Below are positions 56,678 through 64,000 of a stretch of 64,000 nt of DNA, piece by piece. Where the stretch lies: contig CAJVYQ010000014.1 in NCBI GenBank assembly GCA_913009825.1, positions 1 through 64,000 on the forward strand. The letters run 5' to 3'. Each line of letters begins with the position of its first letter. Within the stretch, counting starts at the first letter, position 1. Source of the DNA: an uncultured Deferribacteres bacterium (lineage in GTDB: Bacteria > Zhuqueibacterota > JdFR-76 > DREG01). Both the position numbers and the translations under genes were made by a program. The notes under the pieces are model-generated. The model did not search any database, had not been told where the DNA came from, and worked only from the letters and a program-made list of their open reading frames with translations.

Positions 56678-56688
56678 ATTTAGAAGCC

Positions 56689-57627
56689 CTACTTTTCAAG
56701 CGATAAAACTTTGATGGAATATTGATGAGCTAAATTTAATACACCGGTTCTACCTAATAAATCTACCAGTAGTTTATAGTATACAACAGAATTCTGATTT
56801 TCCTCAATCAATTTAAGTAATAATTCGTACTCATCCGTATATAATTTTTGCATGTCATAATAAACGACCAGCGGGATTTCCGTATGAATGCCATAAGCAT
56901 CGGCTAAAATTTTCCTCCCGTTTAAAAAAGTTTTTTGATCTTTTTCGGAATATATTTGAAAAAAACTGCTGTCCCAGATACCTGAATAGTTTTCTTGCGG
57001 TTGAACTTTCCAATAATACCTTTTATTTCGCAGCAAATTTAAACTGTCCGGATACACAACAATAGTAGTATCTAGAACAATTTGTGTATAAACAGATTTT
57101 TCAAAGTAGCGGTCTTCTGCAATTAGAAATTTGTATCGCGTTTCTTTTTTTAACTTCTGCCAATGAAAGCGGAAAGGTTTATATTGTACATAACATTTTC
57201 TGGGAGAAATTAAGAAAAATTCTTCACTCACCGAGCGTGTTGCACCCACATGCATTTGAACAGCTACTGAACTATTCTTCAGTCTGTCTATAATTTCTTT
57301 GAATATGGGTGCTTTATTTCTTCGTTCACCTCCAAAAATCTTGTGTTTCGAAAGAACCAGGCTTTTATAACCAATCAGTGTCTGTTGAGCACCACTGAGA
57401 TAACAGATTTCAACAATCGCATCCGGATAAATGACAAGACTATCACCCTGAAATAATTCAAGAGCACTTTTCACCGCAGTAGCCTTTTTACTACCAGGAT
57501 GGTAAACAGCCACCTTGCCTTCAGTGCTTAGAATATAGGCTAAAGGTTCCTGCCCCCCCTTTACGATAGAAAAGTATGATGCAAGCAGGATAGAAAAAAT
57601 AAATATTGTACAAATCAACTTTTTCAT
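56689..57627 (-). CDS. Periplasmic FecR-domain protein
   Basis: A 312-aa exported protein. ATG at 57627 is chosen because GGAG lies eight bases upstream; a GTG three codons earlier is possible. Signal peptide KLICTIFIFSILLASYFSIVKG. Residues ~30-110 match the FecR domain (STEGKVAVYHPGSKKATAVKSALELFQGDSLVIYPDAIVEICY, quoted in outline), a periplasmic ligand-sensing fold seen with CHAT and CHASE2 proteins. The rest is beta-rich and unassigned. No sigma factor gene is adjacent. First gene of the FecR-PorV-PorE unit. Confidence 0.75.
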   Translation of the reverse strand: MKKLICTIFIFSILLASYFSIVKGGQEPLAYILSTEGKVAVYHPGSKKATAVKSALELFQGDSLVIYPDAIVEICYLSGAQQTLIGYKSLVLSKHKIFGGERRNKAPIFKEIIDRLKNSSVAVQMHVGATRSVSEEFFLISPRKCYVQYKPFRFHWQKLKKETRYKFLIAEDRYFEKSVYTQIVLDTTIVVYPDSLNLLRNKRYYWKVQPQENYSGIWDSSFFQIYSEKDQKTFLNGRKILADAYGIHTEIPLVVYYDMQKLYTDEYELLLKLIEENQNSVVYYKLLVDLLGRTGVLNLAHQYSIKVLSLEK

Positions 57628-57686
57628 ATCTCGCACTCCTATATTAGGATGAATACAAAGATTGACTAATTACGATTTATTATTAA

Positions 57687-57836
57687 CCTAAATTGAGTGA
57701 TTCTTAGCTTGAAACAACCACCCAAAGAGTTTTGTCATTCTGCCTGCCCGACCGCAGGCGGGAAAGAATCTTGTTGGTTCCGTGCACTAAACCAACAAGA
57801 TTCCTACGGAATGACATGAGAATCGCTCAATTCAGG
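57687..57836. repeat. MITE-like element, family 3, copy C
   Basis: A 150-bp element with ends cctaaattgagtgattctta and gagaatcgctcaattcagg. The interior has a strong internal palindrome, tgtcattc ... gaatgaca, and aatcttgttggt / accaacaagatt arms. It ends 1 bp before the stop codon of the CHASE2-cyclase gene (57838) and separates it from the FecR gene. Confidence 0.85.
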
Positions 57837-57837
57837 A

Positions 57838-59889
57838 TTAATCTAAAAAGACTTCTTTCATATCCTTCAGTTCAAATAATTTAAATTGTAATAAGTTGGG
57901 TTGAGACAGCTTTATTTCTTCAACCAAAGTACTATCTTTAACAAAATTGTAAGTAGATTCAGTAAGCATAATATCCCCAATATTTTCATTAGACCGAATA
58001 CAGGAAAGTGAAACCTGAATTTCTTCAAATATTAGAGTAATAAGAGTCGGTTCAATCCGATTCTCCAAATTACGCACGGCGCCAACAACAATACCGCCGG
58101 TGTGAACGCATATTTTAATTTTTAAATCAGGAAAATATTTTTTTAATTTCGGCCATCTTTTTTTTAAAGATACAAACCTTTTTCGTAAAATCCAAGCACA
58201 ATTTACAGCTTTTAACGCTTCCATCTTATCTCTTTCACCAACAGGAATCCCAAAATAAAACAAGATGCTGTTTCCCAGGAATCTTTCTGAAGCGCCTTGA
58301 AAACGTTTAACAAAAACAACTTCGTTTTGTAATATATTTATTAACTGATCGATTAGATTGATCTGCTTTGTGAAATCCCTCTGTTCCAGAGTTCCATCGT
58401 CATCACTGGGAATAATACTTTCAATCCCTTCCAGTTTCAGAAAGATAACCGTAATTATTTCAGCTTTTCCCACTGCGCCGGGTTTGATTTTTTCCTTTCT
58501 ACTCAATTCAAGTATTGTATTCAATCGCTCTTTTGGAACATAAGGGCCCCAAATTTTCCGGATATAATCGATCGTGGATTCTTTTCGATAAAATGAAAGG
58601 AAAGCCATCAATAGTATCATAAAAAAGATTGCTGCAGTTGGATATGACAATGGCAAATAATAAGCATGTTCCGACACAAAAAGCCGGATATTTACTCCCC
58701 AAAAACCGATAATGAGAGATAAGCTGAAAAAAACTGCATAGACGAACTTTAACATTCTGAAAAACAAAAACACTAAAATAAGGAAACCAAAAGTAATGCC
58801 AATTATATAGGAAATATTCAATCTTTTAATATAGTTACCACTTAAAAAATCCTGTAAAATATTTGCCTGAACAAACACACCCGCCGTAACAGGTGTTTGC
58901 ATCTTGCCGCTTACCTTGTTAACCATATTCGATTCAAAGGGACTAAAGCCAAAATCCTGACTTTCACGATATTTAGCGCCAATTATGACAATTTTATCGC
59001 GCAGCCAGGCTTGTGGTAAATTACCCTTTATAACTAAATTACTTGGATAGCTTCTAAAATTGAATCCCAAACCCTGATTGGTACGGTGTGTACTCATATT
59101 TGAAAAAGAGATAAATTGCGGTTGGAATAGTTCCTCGGCTGTATAAGGGATATGAAGTGAATCCAAGCCAAATTGTAGTGAATCAACGGCAAATTTTCTG
59201 ATCTCATTATTCGATTTGAATCCCTTCAGGCGTAAAAATGAAGCAAAAGCGAACGACGGCACAACTTGCCGGTTATTCAGCCGGAACAGATGTTGAACGA
59301 ATCGATATTTCCGATTAACTTCATAAAGTTCAGCGTGGCCAATCACATGTTTTTTTCGATTCCAATATTTACTTAAAGGAAGTATCTCGTTTTCCTGCTG
59401 AAAGCCTATTTCCGAGCATAAAACAATATTGTCATATTCAGAAAGTGTCTCCCCAAGGAAATCATCAATTTGGGATGATCCCGATTTTGTATTCAATAAA
59501 ACATCGATTGCAATAATTTTAGGATTGTCCTGCCCCACGGCGTGAACCAAATCTGCCAGATATTTTCTGGGAAAAGAGTAACGTTGGTTATTTTCAAATT
59601 CATCTTTGTATTCCGGATCCGATTTGATCCGTTGATATTCCTTATCGTCTAATATAATCACAACCAAATCTTTAGGAGTGTTTTCCTGAATAAATAATGA
59701 CCGTAAATTAAATCTAAAATCGATGAGTTTTTGTTCTCCGCCTACAAATGTTAACCAAAAATACGAAAGCAAAACGATGATAAGTCCGGCAAACACCTCT
59801 ACCGTAAAAAACTTTAGAAATGTTTCCAGATGAGCCTCGAGTTTAGATTTGTTTACCTCGAAGAGGTTGATCTTTTTATTCCCTAACAT
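57838..59889 (-). CDS. CHASE2 sensor with degenerate class III adenylate cyclase domain
   Basis: A 683-aa membrane protein. Residues 1-60 include an N-terminal membrane helix; an extracytoplasmic CHASE2 domain (about 62-345, with VVIILDDKEYQRI and LRDKIVIIGAKY) is followed by three membrane helices (about 360-430) and a cytoplasmic cyclase-like domain (about 465-655). In that domain the metal Asp motifs are lost: ITVIFLKLEGIES (Asp to Lys/Leu) and GNSILFYFG (Asp to Asn), and the substrate loop is altered (PTLITLIFEEI). It cannot make cAMP by the known mechanism, so a binding or regulatory role is more likely. The start overlaps the CHAT stop by 14 bp. Confidence 0.85.
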   Translation of the reverse strand: MLGNKKINLFEVNKSKLEAHLETFLKFFTVEVFAGLIIVLLSYFWLTFVGGEQKLIDFRFNLRSLFIQENTPKDLVVIILDDKEYQRIKSDPEYKDEFENNQRYSFPRKYLADLVHAVGQDNPKIIAIDVLLNTKSGSSQIDDFLGETLSEYDNIVLCSEIGFQQENEILPLSKYWNRKKHVIGHAELYEVNRKYRFVQHLFRLNNRQVVPSFAFASFLRLKGFKSNNEIRKFAVDSLQFGLDSLHIPYTAEELFQPQFISFSNMSTHRTNQGLGFNFRSYPSNLVIKGNLPQAWLRDKIVIIGAKYRESQDFGFSPFESNMVNKVSGKMQTPVTAGVFVQANILQDFLSGNYIKRLNISYIIGITFGFLILVFLFFRMLKFVYAVFFSLSLIIGFWGVNIRLFVSEHAYYLPLSYPTAAIFFMILLMAFLSFYRKESTIDYIRKIWGPYVPKERLNTILELSRKEKIKPGAVGKAEIITVIFLKLEGIESIIPSDDDGTLEQRDFTKQINLIDQLINILQNEVVFVKRFQGASERFLGNSILFYFGIPVGERDKMEALKAVNCAWILRKRFVSLKKRWPKLKKYFPDLKIKICVHTGGIVVGAVRNLENRIEPTLITLIFEEIQVSLSCIRSNENIGDIMLTESTYNFVKDSTLVEEIKLSQPNLLQFKLFELKDMKEVFLD

Positions 59890-62365
59890 CCTGAGTCCTA
59901 TCGTCTAATAGTGACCGGTCATAACCATAGATTACAAATGGAGCCCAATAATAAGGGTGCTGAAAAGAGATCGCTCGATCTTGTGAATTTGACGGCAGAG
60001 CCAAACATTTAAATTTCCCTTTCATTATATCTAATTGAGCCGTTCGTAAAGATTCCGAATATGAATAATGATAAGATAAATATCGATAAAATGAACACAT
60101 CAGCAAAAAACCGGCTTCATCATTAATATTCCATAGAGAAGCGACGACCAGCGGGGTTCCTGCATACATAAAGGCCCTGGGAAACCCGACAACTTCATCT
60201 CCGTCCAATATCTTTCCCAATGCAGATTGACAGGCGCTCAATACAACCAAATTTCCATGGTAAGTTTCATTCATAATATCTGAAACCGTTAATTTACCAT
60301 CATCTTCCTGATCCCGGCCCAGAGCAAGAAAAGATTCGGCGGGAGCATCCGGGTTGAAAAAGCCGTGGCAGGCAAAGTGAAGAATATTGAAATCGTTTAT
60401 TTGTTTTGCCGACATCTCTGTTGCATTTTGATAAAGAAATGTTTTTGTGTTCGGGAAAAAATGAGATACTGTGTTCGATTCCGGAACAGCAAAGCGCAAA
60501 CTATCCATTCCTGCAAATTTTGGATAAGCAAAGGCATAATTCTGTCGACCGGTTCGAATGGGAGGACGCTTTCTGTAAGACAGGAAGATACTGGCATTAG
60601 GAATATTAATAAAATTAATTTTTTCGACAAGATAATTACTGCCGTCGAATAATACCTGAAACGGAATGTAATGAAGCTCCTTATGCGGACTTACATAAAT
60701 AGTCCGGGGAAACTTCGGCAAATCGATCCATATATGATCATAAAACTGTTTGCAAAAATTTTCAGTTTGGGCACTACGGGTTCGAATTGCATTATACAGA
60801 TCATGGACCGCAGCATTTAATGTTCTTTCGGGATATTTAATTTTTTTGAACGCAATTGTGTCCGGCGTTATAAACCAGAAATAGGTTCTCTTTTGGGTTA
60901 CATAATAATCGGCAAATCCTGTCCTTTTACCAAGCAGATTTTTAACCGATTTTATATCCACAAATTCAACATTCTCAGTGTCAATAGCTCCCGAAAGTTT
61001 CGATGAGCTTTTCGCTTCAGTGATTAAATCATAAAACAATCTGGCTTTTGATTTCTGCACATAGCTGAAGGCAAGATTTGTTTTATGTTGTTCTTCGATC
61101 AGAAACGTGATAAAATCATCGTAAACCTGGAGTTTATTGCGGCCGAAATTGAATTTTTGCCGGCTGTTACCTATTTCCGACCGAATCGTTTCAATCAGTT
61201 CAATCGATTTAGTAAAACAGACTTCAGCGCTGTCAGACTTTCCCAGGTGCTGCATGGTCTTCGCCTTGCCATAATAAAGATACCAGGAATTTTCATCGAA
61301 AAGATTTCCAGGTTGTAGTATATTTCCGGCGACATTAAAATAGTGGTTCGCCTGATTATATTTTTTAGCCTGCAGCAGAATACTGCCAAGCAACAGATAA
61401 CTTTCAATGGAAAGGTTAAGATTTTCACCCAGCCGGGAATATTGCAACGAAGAATCAAAGGCGGCAACTGCCCGCTCTATTTGCCCCGTACGGTTCAGAA
61501 GGTACCCTTTAATTTGATAGCTTTTAGCCAAAAAAAATGTATCCTGATTTCTTTTCAAATAGCTCATTAAACTATCTAACGCAGCCAATGCCTGTGGCGG
61601 AGATTTGGGAAAAGCGGCCAGAATATTGTTCAATTGTCCCGCAGGATCTAACTGGATTCCGGATGATAGAGAAAAAGCTTTTTGATCGTATAAGTTCGCT
61701 TTTTCCGTTTCGCCAATCTTCGCATACGATTCGGATAAGATCACATAAAAATTGTATTTTTTCCCGGAATCAACGGCATCCAGATAGTTTTGAGCTTCTC
61801 CTAAAGTTGCAATGGCGTCGGTATAACGCCCCAAATCCTTCTGCAACCTGCCGATATTATTCAGAAGCGAAAACATCATCACGGTATCGGGTGGCAAAGA
61901 TGCCCGACAATATTCCAGCGCTTTTTGGAAATGGCCGAGTGAGGCATTCAGTTCATGCCGTTGATAAGTGATCTGCCCCAACTGCATCAGGACGAACGGA
62001 TACTGAGATGAGAATTTTTCTTTCACGAGCCCGGACTGCTGAAAAAGCTCCAGACAACGAATGAAGCAGGCGAATCCTTCCCCACTTCGATTAACGGCAA
62101 CAAGGCTAAGTCCCAAATAGTACCGGCTATTGAATTGCCCTGCTGTATCACCGGTAATGGCGAATAAAGAATCGGCTTTTTGCAGCGCCGGAACAGCCTG
62201 TCGGAATTCCTTGTTTTTATAAGCCGCAACGCCCTGCCGGAGAAGCGATGACGGTGAGGTTGGTTTTTGTGCCGGCGCAGATATCCAGCTAACCGCAAGG
62301 AGAAAAAAAATCCAATGTATCCCGCGGTTCAATTTACTTCCGGTGTATAATATCAACTTGCGCAC
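59876..62365 (-). CDS. TPR-CHAT protease (caspase-HetF-like)
   Basis: An 829-aa protein with an N-terminal hydrophobic segment (HWIFFLLAVSWISAPAQ), so the remainder is probably exported. About 400 residues of TPR repeats are followed by a CHAT domain (about 550-820). The catalytic dyad is intact: His667 in NILHFACHGFF and Cys712 in LVVLSACQSALG. CHAT domains are clan CD cysteine proteases, as in HetF and Craspase-type effectors; here no toxin or gasdermin-like partner lies beside it. The gene overlaps both neighbours (32 bp with OmpA, 14 bp with CHASE2), so all three are translationally coupled. Confidence 0.88.
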   Translation of the reverse strand: MRKLILYTGSKLNRGIHWIFFLLAVSWISAPAQKPTSPSSLLRQGVAAYKNKEFRQAVPALQKADSLFAITGDTAGQFNSRYYLGLSLVAVNRSGEGFACFIRCLELFQQSGLVKEKFSSQYPFVLMQLGQITYQRHELNASLGHFQKALEYCRASLPPDTVMMFSLLNNIGRLQKDLGRYTDAIATLGEAQNYLDAVDSGKKYNFYVILSESYAKIGETEKANLYDQKAFSLSSGIQLDPAGQLNNILAAFPKSPPQALAALDSLMSYLKRNQDTFFLAKSYQIKGYLLNRTGQIERAVAAFDSSLQYSRLGENLNLSIESYLLLGSILLQAKKYNQANHYFNVAGNILQPGNLFDENSWYLYYGKAKTMQHLGKSDSAEVCFTKSIELIETIRSEIGNSRQKFNFGRNKLQVYDDFITFLIEEQHKTNLAFSYVQKSKARLFYDLITEAKSSSKLSGAIDTENVEFVDIKSVKNLLGKRTGFADYYVTQKRTYFWFITPDTIAFKKIKYPERTLNAAVHDLYNAIRTRSAQTENFCKQFYDHIWIDLPKFPRTIYVSPHKELHYIPFQVLFDGSNYLVEKINFINIPNASIFLSYRKRPPIRTGRQNYAFAYPKFAGMDSLRFAVPESNTVSHFFPNTKTFLYQNATEMSAKQINDFNILHFACHGFFNPDAPAESFLALGRDQEDDGKLTVSDIMNETYHGNLVVLSACQSALGKILDGDEVVGFPRAFMYAGTPLVVASLWNINDEAGFLLMCSFYRYLSYHYSYSESLRTAQLDIMKGKFKCLALPSNSQDRAISFQHPYYWAPFVIYGYDRSLLDDRTQDVRE

Positions 62366-64000
62366 GTCTGTTGATGGACCTCATCCTCGGTGTCCGGTTT
62401 TGAGGTTCTACTTCAGAAGCATTTAATTTAATTACGTTATCAATTTCATAAATATCATGCCCCGAATTGTACGGTTTCCAATAAGATAAACCTTCATATT
62501 GTCCCCGAAGTAAATGAATCCATGCCGAAGCCCTATTTTTGTTGACATTTAACTGCAATCTCCTAATCAAGCTGTCCATCACTTTTTTCGCCCTCTGCTC
62601 AGAAAGAGTAATATTCCTGCGCTGGTTACCAATATTGCAGGTATGTCCGGTGATCATAATTTTGCTGACATTCCCGGGTTTGATCGTCATCAGTTTTTTA
62701 GCGAAATCTTCAACTTGTGTTTCCAAAAACTCCGATTCCGCCACCACCGAATCAAAATAATACTGGATGATTATTTTCCGCTCCCTGATTTGCTCATATT
62801 CGGTATATTTTATCTCCAAGGGCCGGGTGAATTGAACAGGTTGTCCGCCCAACAAGGGAGTGACAGTTAGAATCAGAAGGTACTTTTCAGCAGCATTTCG
62901 TGAAATTTTGAATGTTTGTTCACTGCGATAATCAACCGGCCAGGCAGCATCCTGATAATTGGATTTTATAGTGCCCTCCCCGATGAAAATGGGGGATCTC
63001 CCGGAAGTATTCATTTCAGCGGAAGATATTTCCAGTTTCCAATCGAAAGGAGAAGGAGCCTGAACTTTGTCGATCTTTACATGTAAACTTGATGCACCAT
63101 ATTCGGCTAAAATGCGTTTAGGAGGAAGGGGGCGATAAATAATTTTATCACCGGACAATTCTATAGCGAATTCTTTTGCCTCAATAGTATATATTTTGTT
63201 TGCAAATCTAATTCGTCTAACCAATCGCTTCTTATACCGGTACAATTGATTTAGATTTGCCCCCTTGATGATGGCAATAACATTACGGTTATTTTTAAGT
63301 ATTTTTTTTATCGTAGCTACTGCAGAAGAGTTAACCAAGAAATTTTCAAAAGAATCAAATCCCTGTAATTTTGCATTATCCTTGATGAATACTTTCAATT
63401 CGACACGTCTGTTTTCAGCTTGAATTTTTTTTCGATCAAGATTTAACTCCGGTATTTTATGCACCCTGGAAGAAAACAGCTTTGCTCTTCTCAGATTCCT
63501 GACCACAATACGATTCTCCAGGTCCTGTCGATTTCCTACCAGAATCCGTTTCACAGTCTCTGCTCTTTCCTTTGCCAACTGCTTAGCAAAAGTGAAATTA
63601 TTGCCGTCCGACTCCCGGTCACAATACCCGGAAATGAGTAACTGCACATCCGGATTGATTGCAGTAAGCGTTGTTAAAGTAGTTCTCAAAGTATCTAAAT
63701 AGTTCTGAGAATCTCGATCCAATTGAGACGATTTTTCCTGAAAGAAAAATATTGGCACTATCGGGATATCAGACGACTCTATAGTCATGTGTTCGGTATA
63801 CAGCGTGTCCGGACTTAAATTTGCAAGTGTTTTTGGGCTGCTTATCAAGATTTTCGGCTGCTCTAAGAGTAAGGTGAAAGACCACCTATCTTTCGAGGAT
63901 TTCTCTTTGGCAGACTCCAGATCCCGGGCAACTACCTGCCAAAAAAATTCTTTACTATAAGCCAGAATGGGGATGTCTACCACGACAGAAGAATCAGATT
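62334..64000 (-). CDS. Double-OmpA-domain protein (5'-partial, runs off the window)
   Basis: At least 555 codons, open at the right edge; the N-terminus lies beyond 64000. The visible part starts in an FN3-like strand region (VVVDIPILAYSKEFFWQVVARD), then a first OmpA-like domain (about 95-190) and a second near the C-terminus (about 395-495, with ITGHTCNIGNQRRNITLSEQRAKKV). OmpA domains bind peptidoglycan, so this may anchor the apparatus. First visible gene of the OmpA-CHAT-CHASE2 unit. Whether a signal sequence exists cannot be told. Confidence 0.82.
   Translation of the reverse strand, partial: SDSSVVVDIPILAYSKEFFWQVVARDLESAKEKSSKDRWSFTLLLEQPKILISSPKTLANLSPDTLYTEHMTIESSDIPIVPIFFFQEKSSQLDRDSQNYLDTLRTTLTTLTAINPDVQLLISGYCDRESDGNNFTFAKQLAKERAETVKRILVGNRQDLENRIVVRNLRRAKLFSSRVHKIPELNLDRKKIQAENRRVELKVFIKDNAKLQGFDSFENFLVNSSAVATIKKILKNNRNVIAIIKGANLNQLYRYKKRLVRRIRFANKIYTIEAKEFAIELSGDKIIYRPLPPKRILAEYGASSLHVKIDKVQAPSPFDWKLEISSAEMNTSGRSPIFIGEGTIKSNYQDAAWPVDYRSEQTFKISRNAAEKYLLILTVTPLLGGQPVQFTRPLEIKYTEYEQIRERKIIIQYYFDSVVAESEFLETQVEDFAKKLMTIKPGNVSKIMITGHTCNIGNQRRNITLSEQRAKKVMDSLIRRLQLNVNKNRASAWIHLLRGQYEGLSYWKPYNSGHDIYEIDNVIKLNASEVEPQNRTPRMRSINRRAQVDIIHRK

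Overview
The window reads as a chromosomal segment of a Gram-negative bacterium of the FCB superphylum, most likely a Calditrichota/KSB1-like lineage (inference). The grounds are outer-membrane proteins (PorV/UPF0164-like barrels, OmpA domains), ExbB/ExbD and a TonB-like protein, and very large secreted proteins ending in an NPFNP-type FlgD-like sorting domain. There is no phage, integrase, transposase, CRISPR array, rRNA or tRNA that I can see. Short palindromic MITE-like elements of at least three families are scattered between genes.

Layout. 1-1110: non-coding with two repeat elements. 1111-9015: a TPP-enzyme-like protein missing its iron-sulfur parts, a degenerate receiver-PATAN protein, a small membrane protein, a 2-Cys peroxiredoxin, a membrane-anchored reductive-dehalogenase-like protein, a NAGPA-type glycosidase and a transglutaminase-fold lipoprotein with Ser in place of the catalytic Cys. 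9278-13809 (minus): pgi-hpnC-hpnD-hpnE, translationally coupled, making squalene by the hydroxysqualene route. 14328-17880 (minus): mcsB-clpC, arginine-phosphorylation-linked proteolysis. 18099-20118: radical SAM/B12 protein and a ferritin-like helical protein. 20298-31016 (minus): metH, a PilZ protein, a NatAB-like ABC exporter, an MttB-family methyltransferase, a decayed TGS GTPase, a lysophospholipase and a CDP-alcohol phosphatidyltransferase. 31611-31919: a tiny protein made of 14-residue repeats.

32406-50380 (minus) is an envelope locus: two giant secreted proteins (1521 and 1520 aa), a PorV-like/TPR protein, an ExbB homologue carrying its own signal peptide and FN3 domain, two ExbD proteins, a TonB-like protein and a TPR-NHL protein. 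Seven of the eight genes are spaced 4-35 bp apart and look like one operon that couples proton-motive force to an outer-membrane/secreted apparatus.

50958-51266 holds a dead Ser/Thr kinase fragment, followed by a 395-aa secreted protein with a sorting domain. 52680-64000 (minus) is a second envelope locus: double-OmpA protein (runs off the window), TPR-CHAT caspase-like protease, CHASE2 protein with a catalytically dead cyclase domain, then (after a MITE) a FecR-domain protein, a PorV-like barrel and a barrel-PD40-OmpA (PorE-like) fusion. Overlapping genes tie OmpA, CHAT and CHASE2 together. These two loci are the best candidates for an undescribed system: a motor-driven outer-membrane export/assembly machine and a peptidoglycan-sensing, caspase-like protease module beside it.
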